Part shown: positions 16,309 through 24,470 of the stretch, in pieces | Layout: every line of letters begins with the position of its first letter | Position numbering within the stretch: the stretch's first letter is position 1 | NCBI RefSeq assembly: GCF_002953215.1 | Contig: NZ_CP026378.1 | Coordinates: 788,540 to 852,539, forward strand | Direction: 5' to 3' | Source of the DNA: Mixta calida | GTDB taxonomy: Bacteria > Pseudomonadota > Gammaproteobacteria > Enterobacterales > Enterobacteriaceae | DNA length: 64,000 nucleotides | Translations under genes and position numbers: made by a program | Notes under the pieces: model-generated | Databases searched by the model: none | Told to the model about the DNA's origin: nothing | Seen by the model: only the letters and a program-made list of their open reading frames with translations

Positions 16309-16971
16309 CTACGACTTTTCCGTTAAGGGCGTCTCATCCTGCTCGTCGTCATCTTCTTTTACCGGCGTGCTGGCGGTCAACAGGAAGGGAGATTGCTGCC
16401 AGCGGGTGCGGCGATCGCGCAGCAGCGTGCGGGTGAGGATAATGCCGATAGCCAGCGCCAGCAGCATCATCAGGCGCAAGATATTGGTGGTGTTGTCCAC
16501 CTGCTTGGCTTCGGTGACTAATACGTGGGTATCGAGTGTCACGCGCAGAAAGCCCTGCGGGCCGTCGCTGTTCGCGAGCGGCTGCACCAGCTGATGGTTA
16601 AAATAGCTGCCCGCGCGTTTGCCATCCAGCGCCAGGCGATCGCGCACGCTGATGCCTTCGCCGCTGCGCGCCACTAACGAGCCTTCGCTGTCGTAAACCG
16701 AGGCGTCAAGGATGCGGCTGTTTTCCGTTATCTGCTTCAGGATGGCGACAATCTGCGCGCGATTTTCATCCTCGTTATCCATCAACGGCGTCAGCGTAAA
16801 GGCGACCTGACGGGTCAGGGTGCGCGCCAGATCTTCAACCTGCTCGGAGCGCGCCATCTGGTGCCCCAGGCTGAACCAGGAAGCGCCCTGCATCAGCACA
16901 ACCAGCAGCGTAAGAGAGATCAGCACAATAACCGTGCGGTGCAGACGAAATTTGAGCCGGGATTTAGCCAT
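16309..16971 (-). CDS. ytjB: membrane protein YtjB (Smp)
   Basis: The product has 220 residues from the ATG ending at 16971 (MAKSRLKFRLHRTV), chosen for its AAGGTTGG site; a TTG two codons earlier is unlikely. One helix near residues 13-33 and a second near 163-183 flank a periplasmic domain, with the conserved block RWQQSPFLLTAS after the second helix. It matches E. coli YtjB, the gene next to serB. Function is unknown; the layout resembles sensor membrane proteins without an output domain. It is divergent from serB, with 180 bases between. Confidence 0.95.
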   Translation of the reverse strand: MAKSRLKFRLHRTVIVLISLTLLVVLMQGASWFSLGHQMARSEQVEDLARTLTRQVAFTLTPLMDNEDENRAQIVAILKQITENSRILDASVYDSEGSLVARSGEGISVRDRLALDGKRAGSYFNHQLVQPLANSDGPQGFLRVTLDTHVLVTEAKQVDNTTNILRLMMLLALAIGIILTRTLLRDRRTRWQQSPFLLTASTPVKEDDDEQDETPLTEKS

Positions 16972-17150
16972 TTCCAACCTTACTTCCTGAACAACAGGGG
17001 GGAGCCTGTTTTTGCGACTTTATGTTGCCAGAAGCGCGGCTGACAAGGTAGCCTCTTGCGAGGTTTTCTCTACAGGCTGTGGCCCGGCACGGATGTCAAC
17101 AGAACGTCCTCTGATGGCGGCAGCCGATCATCTTCCCGACAGGAGCTGTA

Positions 17151-18128
17151 ATGCCTAATCGTTTGACCTGGTGCGACCTGCCTACCGACGTTTCTCTCTG
17201 GCCAGGCCTGCCTCTTTCACTGAGCGGCGATGAAGTGATGCCGCTGGACTATCGCGCCGGGCGTACCGGTTGGCTGCTTTACGGGCACCAGCTTGATAAG
17301 GAGCGCCTGACGGCGTATCAACACCAGCTGGGAGCGGCGATGGTGATTGTCAGCGCCTGGTGCGTTGATGATTATCAGGTGATCCGCCTGGCGGGCTCGC
17401 TGACGCCGCGCGCCACCCGGCTCGCTCACGAGATGGGGCTGGACGTGGCGCCGCTGGGGAAAATCCCGCACCTGAAAACGCCGGGCCTGCTGGTGATGGA
17501 TATGGACTCGACGGCGATTCAGATCGAATGCATTGATGAAATCGCGCGTCTGGCGGGATGCGGCGAGCAGGTGGCCGAAGTAACCGAGCGGGCGATGCGC
17601 GGCGAGCTGGATTTCACCGCCAGCCTGCGTCAGCGCGTGGCGACGCTGAAAGGCGCCGACGCCAATATTCTTAAACAGGTGCGCGACGCGCTGCCGCTGA
17701 TGCCGGGCTTATGCACGCTGGTGCAGAAGCTGCAGGCGCTGGGCTGGCAGGTGGCGATCGCTTCCGGCGGCTTCACCTTTTTCGCCGAATACCTGCGCGA
17801 CAGGCTGCATCTGGCGGCGATTGTCGCCAACGAGCTGGAAATCCGCGACGGCCTGCTGACCGGCGAAGTCATCGGTCCGGTGGTCGATGCGCAATATAAG
17901 GCGACGACGCTGGCGAAGCTGGCGCAGCGTTACGCTATTCCTGTTGAACAAACGGTGGCGATTGGCGACGGCGCCAACGATCTGCCAATGATTAAGGCGT
18001 CGGGGTTAGGCATCGCCTACCACGCCAAGCCGAAAGTAAACGAACAAACCGAAGTGACGATTCGGCATGCCGATCTGATGGGCGTCTTCTGCATCCTCAG
18101 CGGCAGCCTGAATCACGAGACCCGATAA
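17151..18128 (+). CDS. serB: phosphoserine phosphatase
   Basis: SerB makes L-serine from phosphoserine, the last step of serine synthesis. It has 325 residues (E. coli: 322). An N-terminal ACT-like region of about 100 residues precedes the HAD domain. Catalytic motif I is MDMDSTAIQIE with nucleophile Asp117 and Asp119; motif II is IASGGFTFF near 205; motif III is GDGANDLPMIK near 270. The ATG has GGAGCTG ahead. radA follows 13 bases later, as in E. coli, so both are probably one transcript. Confidence 0.98.
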   Translation: MPNRLTWCDLPTDVSLWPGLPLSLSGDEVMPLDYRAGRTGWLLYGHQLDKERLTAYQHQLGAAMVIVSAWCVDDYQVIRLAGSLTPRATRLAHEMGLDVAPLGKIPHLKTPGLLVMDMDSTAIQIECIDEIARLAGCGEQVAEVTERAMRGELDFTASLRQRVATLKGADANILKQVRDALPLMPGLCTLVQKLQALGWQVAIASGGFTFFAEYLRDRLHLAAIVANELEIRDGLLTGEVIGPVVDAQYKATTLAKLAQRYAIPVEQTVAIGDGANDLPMIKASGLGIAYHAKPKVNEQTEVTIRHADLMGVFCILSGSLNHETR

Positions 18129-18141
18129 TCGAGGAGTTGAG

Positions 18142-19524
18142 TTGGCCAAAGCGGTAAAACGTGCCTTCGTCTGCAATGAATGTGGCGCAGACTATCCGCG
18201 TTGGCAGGGGCAATGCAGCGCCTGCCACGCCTGGAACACTATCACCGAAGTGAGGCTTGCGGCCTCGCCTGCGGCGGCGCGCAATGAGCGTCTTTCCGGC
18301 TATGCCGGCACCGCTGGCGCCAGCCGCGTGCAGAAGCTGTCGGAAATCAGTCTGGAGGCGCTGCCGCGCTTCTCCACCGGCTTTAAAGAGTTCGACCGCG
18401 TGCTGGGCGGCGGCGTGGTGCCGGGCAGCGCTATTCTGATCGGCGGCAGTCCGGGCGCCGGTAAAAGTACCCTGCTGCTGCAAACCCTCTGTAAGCTGTC
18501 GGTGGATATGAAAACGCTTTACGTCACCGGCGAAGAGTCGTTACAGCAGGTGGCGATGCGCGCGCATCGCCTCGGCCTGCCGACCGATAACCTGAATATG
18601 CTGTCGGAAACCAGCATCGAGCAGATCTGCCTGATCGCCGAGCAGGAGCAGCCGAAGCTGATGGTGATCGACTCCATTCAGGTCATGCATATGGCGGAGA
18701 TTCAGTCTTCGCCAGGCAGCGTAGCGCAGGTGCGTGAAACCGCCGCTTATCTGACGCGCTTCGCCAAGACGCGCGGCGTGGCGATTATTATGGTCGGCCA
18801 CGTCACCAAAGATGGCTCGCTGGCCGGTCCGAAAGTGCTGGAGCACTGTATTGACTGCTCCGTGCTGCTGGACGGCGACGCCGATTCCCGTTTCCGCACG
18901 CTGCGCAGCCATAAAAACCGCTTCGGCGCGGTGAATGAGCTGGGCGTATTCGCCATGACCGAGCAGGGGATGCGCGAAGTCAGCAACCCGTCGGCCATCT
19001 TCCTGTCGCGCGGCGACGAGGTGACTGCCGGCAGCTCGGTAATGGTGGTCTGGGAAGGCACCCGGCCGCTGCTGGTGGAGATTCAGGCGCTGGTGGACCA
19101 CTCGATGATGGCCAACCCGCGCCGCGTCGCGGTCGGGCTGGAGCAGAATCGTCTGGCGATTCTGCTGGCGGTGCTGCATCGTCACGGCGGCCTGCAAATG
19201 GCGGATCAGGATGTGTTCGTTAACGTGGTGGGCGGGGTGAAGGTCACCGAAACCAGCGCCGACCTGGCGCTGATGCTGGCGATGGTCTCCAGTCTGCGCG
19301 ATCGACCGCTGCCGCAGGATTTGGTTATTTTTGGCGAAGTCGGGCTGGCAGGCGAGATCCGCCCGGTGCCGAGCGGACAGGAGCGTATCTCTGAAGCGGC
19401 CAAGCATGGCTTCCAACGCGCGATCGTTCCTGCGGCTAATGCGCCGAAGAAAGTGCCAGCGAATATGAAGGTTTACCCGGTGAAAAAGCTGGCTGACGCG
19501 CTGGCGATTCTGGATGAGTTATAA
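18142..19524 (+). CDS. radA: DNA repair ATPase RadA
   Basis: RadA is a RecA-like helicase that promotes branch migration during recombinational repair. It has 460 residues, the same as E. coli. I use the TTG at 18142 because it is preceded by GAGGAG and gives MAKAVKRAFVCNEC. The zinc finger uses Cys11, Cys14, Cys25 and Cys28. The Walker A is GGSPGAGKST at 101-110, the RadA motif KNRFG is near 258, and a Lon-type domain (without protease activity) ends the protein. It shares a transcript with serB and ends in a terminator before nadR. Confidence 0.98.
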   Translation: MAKAVKRAFVCNECGADYPRWQGQCSACHAWNTITEVRLAASPAAARNERLSGYAGTAGASRVQKLSEISLEALPRFSTGFKEFDRVLGGGVVPGSAILIGGSPGAGKSTLLLQTLCKLSVDMKTLYVTGEESLQQVAMRAHRLGLPTDNLNMLSETSIEQICLIAEQEQPKLMVIDSIQVMHMAEIQSSPGSVAQVRETAAYLTRFAKTRGVAIIMVGHVTKDGSLAGPKVLEHCIDCSVLLDGDADSRFRTLRSHKNRFGAVNELGVFAMTEQGMREVSNPSAIFLSRGDEVTAGSSVMVVWEGTRPLLVEIQALVDHSMMANPRRVAVGLEQNRLAILLAVLHRHGGLQMADQDVFVNVVGGVKVTETSADLALMLAMVSSLRDRPLPQDLVIFGEVGLAGEIRPVPSGQERISEAAKHGFQRAIVPAANAPKKVPANMKVYPVKKLADALAILDEL

Positions 19525-19552
19525 TTTTCACCGCAGGGATTAACCTGTCGTT

Positions 19553-19579
19553 GGGGTGGGCCTTAGCCCACCCCTTTTT
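19553..19579 (+). terminator. intrinsic terminator between radA and nadR
   Basis: GGGGTGGGC (19553-19561) and GCCCACCCC (19566-19574) form a 9-bp stem with a 4-base loop, then TTTTT. It ends only 2 bases before the nadR ribosome site, so nadR must either have a promoter within or upstream of the hairpin or depend on read-through. Confidence 0.85.
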
Positions 19580-19591
19580 GCAGGAGGCATT

Positions 19592-20824
19592 ATGTCATCA
19601 TTTGAATATCTGAAAACCGCCATTCGTCAGCAGGGGCACACGCTACAGCAGGTAGCGGACGCCAGCGGCATGACGAAGGGCTATCTGAGCCAGCTGCTCA
19701 ACGCCAAAATTAAAAGCCCCAGCGCGCAAAAGCTGGAAGCGCTGCACCGCTTTCTGGGACTGGCCTTTCCGCGTCGTGAGAAGCGGGTCGGCGTGGTCTT
19801 CGGCAAGTTCTATCCTCTGCACACCGGACATATTTATCTGATTCAGCGCGCCTGCAGCCAGGTCGACGAACTACATATTATTATGGGCCACGATGAGCCG
19901 CGCGATCGGCAGCTGTTTGAAAACAGCGCCATGTCGCAGCAGCCGACCGTCAGCGATCGCCTGCGCTGGCTGTTGCAGACGTTTAAGTATCAAAAAAACA
20001 TCCGCATCCACGCGTTTAACGAAGAAGGCATGGAGCCTTATCCGCACGGCTGGGATGTCTGGAGTGCAGGCATGACCGCCTTTATGGCGGAAAAGGGCAT
20101 CGAACCGAACTGCGTCTATACCAGCGAAGAACTGGACGCGCCGCAGTATCGTCAGCATCTCGGCATTGAGACGATAGTCATCGATCCCAGACGTTCCTTT
20201 ATGAATATCAGCGGTGCGCAAATTCGCCAGAACCCTTTCCGCTATTGGGAATATATTCCTACTGAAGTTAAGCCGTTTTTCGTGCGCACCGTAGCGATAC
20301 TTGGCGGCGAATCAAGCGGCAAATCGGTACTGGTGAACAAGCTGGCCAATATCTTCAATACCACCAGCGCCTGGGAGTATGGCCGCGACTATGTTTTTTC
20401 CCACCTGGGCGGCGATGAGATGGCGCTACAATATTCGGATTATGACAAGATCGCGCTGGGCCACGCGCAGTATATCGATTTCGCGGTGAAGTACGCCAAT
20501 AAGGTGGCGTTTATCGATACGGACTTTGTTACCACGCAGGCGTTCTGCAAAAAATATGAAGGGCGCGAACACCCCTTTGTTCAGGCGCTGATCGACGAAT
20601 ATCGTTTCGATCTGGTGATCCTGCTGGAGAACAATGTTCCCTGGGTAGCGGACGGTTTACGCAGTCTCGGCAGCTCGGTCGATCGGCGCGAGTTTCAGGA
20701 TCTCTTAATAAAAATGTTGAATGAAAATCAGATAAAATATGAACACGTAACAGAAGACAGTTACGATGAGCGTTTTCTGCGCTGTGTGGAACTGGTAAGA
20801 AACATGCTAGAAAACGGTAAGTAA
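19592..20824 (+). CDS. nadR: trifunctional NAD regulator NadR
   Basis: NadR represses NAD synthesis genes and also has NMN adenylyltransferase and ribosylnicotinamide kinase activity. It has 410 residues. The start at 19592 (MSSFEYLKTAIRQQG) follows AGGAGGCATT. The helix-turn-helix is at about 10-40 (GMTKGYLSQLLNAKI), the adenylyltransferase has GKFYPLHTGH near 71-80, and the kinase P-loop is GGESSGKS near 241-248. The order radA-nadR is as in E. coli; the next E. coli gene, ettA, is 3.6 kb further on here. Confidence 0.98.
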   Translation: MSSFEYLKTAIRQQGHTLQQVADASGMTKGYLSQLLNAKIKSPSAQKLEALHRFLGLAFPRREKRVGVVFGKFYPLHTGHIYLIQRACSQVDELHIIMGHDEPRDRQLFENSAMSQQPTVSDRLRWLLQTFKYQKNIRIHAFNEEGMEPYPHGWDVWSAGMTAFMAEKGIEPNCVYTSEELDAPQYRQHLGIETIVIDPRRSFMNISGAQIRQNPFRYWEYIPTEVKPFFVRTVAILGGESSGKSVLVNKLANIFNTTSAWEYGRDYVFSHLGGDEMALQYSDYDKIALGHAQYIDFAVKYANKVAFIDTDFVTTQAFCKKYEGREHPFVQALIDEYRFDLVILLENNVPWVADGLRSLGSSVDRREFQDLLIKMLNENQIKYEHVTEDSYDERFLRCVELVRNMLENGK

Positions 20825-21461
20825 ACGGTTTTTCAGGCTGGCCGTAGAGGAATACTGCCAGCGCTGGTTTTTAATTCGGAATGTTCTCATTGTTATTTAC
20901 CCTCCTGTAATTCAGCTTAATAGTTTAGTTTTCAAAATAGATTTTCGGCTTTTTCGGTTTAATTTTTTTCAGGAAAAAGATGCCTGTTTCACAAGGCATA
21001 TTAATATTTTTTCTATTTTTGCCATGACTTATCAGTTAGTTAATTGCGAAGTGCGCAGGGAGCGTTAACGCGCTTGTTTTATTAGATCGTTTTTATCGTT
21101 CTGGCTCTGGAATCTTCCATTCACAGGCGACCATTGAGCATCTGCGATAACTTGAGACATGACTTATATATTGTCTGAGCCATATTAACTATATTGAATT
21201 ATATATTTAATTAAGAGACTCCCCTGGTTTAAATGCCAGGAAAGATCTAGATGAATTTAGATACATCTTCGGGCGCTTCAGAAAAGCAAGACGTCGCAGA
21301 GAGCTTTAGAGCATAACGCGATTAATAAAAAGATCGCATTACGGACTACGTTAAAAGACATTTTGTGCAATACGGCATTAAGTCATTTATCTCCAGGAAA
21401 TAACTAACTGCGGCACGTTGCAGAATGGCTATAACCAGGAAGAATCAAGGGAGTGTGAAAC
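20825..21461. other. 637-bp AT-rich intergenic region
   Basis: The region is much more AT-rich than its neighbours, with runs such as TTTAATTTTTTTC and ATATTAATATTTTTTCT. I see no convincing gene in it. A short palindrome with a T tail, CCAGCGCTGGTTTTT at 20858-20872, may end nadR. Another inverted repeat, CCTGG...CCAGG, lies near 21225. Such composition upstream of a LeuO-type regulator fits a region bound by H-NS, which is inference. It marks the start of an insertion relative to E. coli. Confidence 0.5.
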
Positions 21462-22370
21462 ATGCATAAAGACATTAATCATCTGGTAAGAATGGATTTA
21501 AACCTGCTGCCAATTTTGGATACGCTGTTGAATGAAAAAAGCGTCAGCAAAACGGCGGACAAACTTAATGTCACTCCGCCAGCCATCAGTAAGTCTTTGA
21601 ATAAAATAAGGGATACCTTTCAGGATCAGCTGCTGGTGCGCTCCGGAATGAGCCTGGAGCTAACGCCGCTGGCGGTGCGTCTTAAGCCTCAGCTCCGGGA
21701 GCTGCTGGATAATATACAGACGGTGCTGCATCAGAATATTGAGCTGAACGGCAGCGAACTGCCGCGCTCCTTCAACATCGTGACAAATGATATCCTGATG
21801 TCGAAGCTCAGCTACAAGCTGATGAAGAAAAGCATTCAGGAAAATACCCACCACGTTTTTAATTTTAACTATGATAACGCGGCGACCTGCATGTTGCGCA
21901 GTGACGATATCGATCTTTATATCGGCGAGGATAAAAACCTTAGCCCGGAAGTTAAAATAAGAACCATCGGACACAGCGAATGCGTCTTTATTGCGAAAAA
22001 AGACCATCCCGTTCTGCAGATGGAAAAGTCGCTTAAAGAGTTAAAGGAATATATCCTTATTGTCTCAAAAAATAAGCTGAAGGAAGAGATGGAAAGTCTC
22101 TACCGGGAGCGCGGCTATAAGCGCAAAATCCATGGGGTTAGCGCCGGTTATCTTCCCATGGTCGAAAACGTCATTCAGACCGATAGCCTGGGCGTCGTCC
22201 CGCTCTATGTGGTTGAGGTTTTGCAACGAATGAATATTGAAGTGGATTTCTTCAGGCCGGAGTTTGAACTGCCGAAAGTCCGCATTATTCAGGCATGGCA
22301 TCCGCGTTACCATAACTGCTCATCGCATAAATGGCTACGCGATATTTCTAAAGATCTGCTGGAGTTTTAA
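21462..22370 (+). CDS. LysR-family regulator, LeuO/NodD-like
   Basis: The product has 302 residues. The N-terminal winged helix-turn-helix covers residues 13-70 (LNLLPILDTLLNEKSVSKTA, then LNVTPPAISKSLNKIRDTFQ), and the LeuO-type opening MDLNLLPILD is clear. The effector domain follows from about 95. Several residues in the DNA-binding part match LeuO and its relatives, but the rest is too divergent to name it. GC and codon use are lower than in the core genes. It has no co-oriented partner: downstream lies a convergent oxidoreductase. The target is unknown. The ATG follows GGGAGTG. Confidence 0.8.
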   Translation: MHKDINHLVRMDLNLLPILDTLLNEKSVSKTADKLNVTPPAISKSLNKIRDTFQDQLLVRSGMSLELTPLAVRLKPQLRELLDNIQTVLHQNIELNGSELPRSFNIVTNDILMSKLSYKLMKKSIQENTHHVFNFNYDNAATCMLRSDDIDLYIGEDKNLSPEVKIRTIGHSECVFIAKKDHPVLQMEKSLKELKEYILIVSKNKLKEEMESLYRERGYKRKIHGVSAGYLPMVENVIQTDSLGVVPLYVVEVLQRMNIEVDFFRPEFELPKVRIIQAWHPRYHNCSSHKWLRDISKDLLEF

Positions 22371-22411
22371 AGGTCTTAAGAGAGCGACAGATAAGCGCGT
22401 CGGCATGAATT

Positions 22412-22438
22412 AACGCCCCGGTTAAGGGGCGTTTTTAT
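22412..22438. terminator. bidirectional terminator between the LysR gene and the oxidoreductase gene
   Basis: AACGCCCC (22412-22419) and GGGGCGTT (22426-22433) form a perfect stem, with TTTTATTG after it. The two flanking genes converge, so it can stop both. Confidence 0.75.
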
Positions 22439-22447
22439 TGCGGCATA

Positions 22448-23449
22448 TCAGTAAACGATAACCACTTTGCCGCGCATATGGCCTTCCAGAACTCTGGCGT
22501 GCGCCTGGGTTAAGCTTTCCACGCTCAGACCATGCAGCGTTTCATTCAGCGTTGTTGCCAGTTTCCCTTCATCCAGCAGCTGCGCAACGTCATTCAGGAT
22601 TTCGCCCTGACGCGCCATATCCGGCGTGGTGTACATGCTGCGGGTGAACATAAATTCCCAGTGCAGCGCCGCGCTTTTTAACTTCAGCTGATCCATATCG
22701 AGCGGATGCGCGTTTTCAACGATAGTGCAGATCTGACCCTGCGGCGCGATCAGCTTGCCGATAGTCTCCCAGTGGCCATCGGTATCGTTCAGGCAAAAAA
22801 TGTAGTCCACCTGCTGGATGCCGTGCTGCGCCAGTTCTTCCGGCATATTTTGATAGTTAATCACCAGATCCGCCCCGCGATCTTTACACCACTGAACGGA
22901 ATCAGGACGGGAGGCGGTAGCGATCACTTTCACCTTGCTGTGCATTTTGGTGAAGGGAATCGCCAGCGAGCCGACCCCGCCCGCGCCGCCGATAATCAAC
23001 AGCGTTTGCTCTTCCGTCGCTTCTTCAATACGCAGGCGTTCAAACAGGCCTTCCCATGCGGTTAATGCGGTCAGCGGGATTGCCGCCGCCTGTCCCCAGT
23101 CAAGCGTGCGTGGCTTATGGCCGGTAATGCGCGCATCCACCAGATGCAGCGTACTATTGCTGCCCGGACGCGTTACGTCGCCCGCGTAGTAAACCTCATC
23201 GCCCGTCTTAAAGCCGGTGACTTTGCTGCCCACTTCTACCACTACGCCGCTGGCGTCCCAGCCCAAAATGCGTGGCTGTTGCAGACCGCTTTTCTGCACG
23301 CCTTTATGGACCTTGGTATCGACCGGGTTGATCGAGACCGCTTTCACTTCCACCAGCAGATCATACTCGCCAGGCGTCGGCTGTTCCGGCTGAATTTCAA
23401 TAAACTGTTCCGGGTTTTCCGGGTTAACGGCAATCGCTCGCATAGTCAT
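22448..23449 (-). CDS. zinc-type alcohol dehydrogenase-like (quinone oxidoreductase-like) protein
   Basis: The start is the ATG ending at 23449 (MTMRAIAVNPENPEQF), with GAGGAGAAG in front, giving 333 residues. It is an MDR-superfamily enzyme of the group related to quinone reductases. The nucleotide-binding loop IIGGAGGVGSLAIPF (near 150-165) and the N-terminal SINPVDTKVHKG are seen. It lacks the structural-zinc cysteine cluster of classic alcohol dehydrogenases. NADPH use is likely; the substrate is unknown. It is divergent from a LysR gene 95 bases away, the typical layout of a regulator and its target. Confidence 0.85.
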   Translation of the reverse strand: MTMRAIAVNPENPEQFIEIQPEQPTPGEYDLLVEVKAVSINPVDTKVHKGVQKSGLQQPRILGWDASGVVVEVGSKVTGFKTGDEVYYAGDVTRPGSNSTLHLVDARITGHKPRTLDWGQAAAIPLTALTAWEGLFERLRIEEATEEQTLLIIGGAGGVGSLAIPFTKMHSKVKVIATASRPDSVQWCKDRGADLVINYQNMPEELAQHGIQQVDYIFCLNDTDGHWETIGKLIAPQGQICTIVENAHPLDMDQLKLKSAALHWEFMFTRSMYTTPDMARQGEILNDVAQLLDEGKLATTLNETLHGLSVESLTQAHARVLEGHMRGKVVIVY

Positions 23450-23544
23450 TTCACTTCTCCTCAGTTGGTAAGGTAAGTGTAGAGGGGTGAGCCGAAAGTG
23501 ATAAGATGGACAATAACTCACACAGTGTTCGTAACAGGTGAACA

Positions 23545-24441
23545 ATGGGCTTAAAACGCTTACAGGATATGGCGCTGTTCGCGCTGGTCGCTGAAAGCGG
23601 CAGTTTTACTGCCGCCGCACGTCGCGCCGGGCTACCGAAATCGAGCGTAAGCCAGCGCATCAGTCAGCTGGAACAGGCGATTGGCCTGCGCCTGCTTAAT
23701 CGCACCACGCGTCAACTTAACCTGACTTTTGCCGGCGAACGCTACCTTATCCACTGTCAGGAGATGATACAGGCCAGCGAGCGTGCGGATCTGGCGATTG
23801 AGCGTCTGCGCGACAACCCAAGCGGCCGCCTGCGCATCACCAGCCCCGCCGGCATCGGCGCGACGCTGCTGGCGCGCTGCAACGCCGAGTTTCAGCAGCA
23901 CTACCCGGATGTGACGCTGGAGGTATCGGTCTCTGATGATATGCGCGATCTGGTGCAGGAAGGCTTTGATGTGGCGCTGCGCACCGGCAAGCCGCAAGAC
24001 TCTTCGCTAATCGGTCGGCGCGTTGGCCTGTGTGAACGACTGTTGGTCGCTTCAGCGCGCTATCTGGCGCAAAAGCCGGTGATAACCCATCCGCAGCAGC
24101 TTTCAGCCCATCGTTGCATCGCCCATCGTGCCTGGGCGGAGTGGTTGTTGCGTCGCGGCGAAGAACACTATCGCTGGCTGCTGCCGTCCATGCATCTGAC
24201 GGATAATCTGCTCTACGCGCGTGAGTGCGCGCTTAACGATGCGGGCATTACGCTGCTGCCGCGTTTTCTTACCGAAGCATTTATTGCGCAGGGCGAACTG
24301 GTGCAGGTATTGCCGGAGTGGGAAACGGAAGGGAACGAGCTCTGGCTGGTGTGGCCGGGACGTAAGCTAAACTCGCCGGCGCTGGCGCGCTTTATCGACT
24401 TCGCTTTGCAGAATGCGGCGTTTCGAGAATTCTACCGTTAA
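23545..24441 (+). CDS. LysR-family regulator, divergent from the oxidoreductase gene
   Basis: The product has 298 residues: a winged helix-turn-helix at 4-62 (MALFALVAESGSFTAAARRA, then KSSVSQRISQLEQAIGLRLL), then an effector-binding domain from about 90 ending FRDFALQNAAF-like. It is of the CrgA/AaeR type with the NRTTRQLNLTFAGE signature. LysR proteins in this layout usually control the divergent gene together with themselves, so the oxidoreductase at 22448 is the likely target. The 95-bp gap is the probable operator region. Confidence 0.88.
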   Translation: MGLKRLQDMALFALVAESGSFTAAARRAGLPKSSVSQRISQLEQAIGLRLLNRTTRQLNLTFAGERYLIHCQEMIQASERADLAIERLRDNPSGRLRITSPAGIGATLLARCNAEFQQHYPDVTLEVSVSDDMRDLVQEGFDVALRTGKPQDSSLIGRRVGLCERLLVASARYLAQKPVITHPQQLSAHRCIAHRAWAEWLLRRGEEHYRWLLPSMHLTDNLLYARECALNDAGITLLPRFLTEAFIAQGELVQVLPEWETEGNELWLVWPGRKLNSPALARFIDFALQNAAFREFYR

Positions 24442-24443
24442 AA

Positions 24444-24465
24444 AAAGCGGCCCGTGGGCCGCTTT
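24444..24465. terminator. bidirectional terminator between a LysR gene and ettA
   Basis: AAAGCGGCCC (24444-24453) and GGGCCGCTTT (24456-24465) form a perfect 10-bp stem with a 2-base loop. Each strand has an A/T run. The genes on the two sides converge, 29 bases apart. Confidence 0.8.
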
Positions 24466-24470
24466 CTGCA

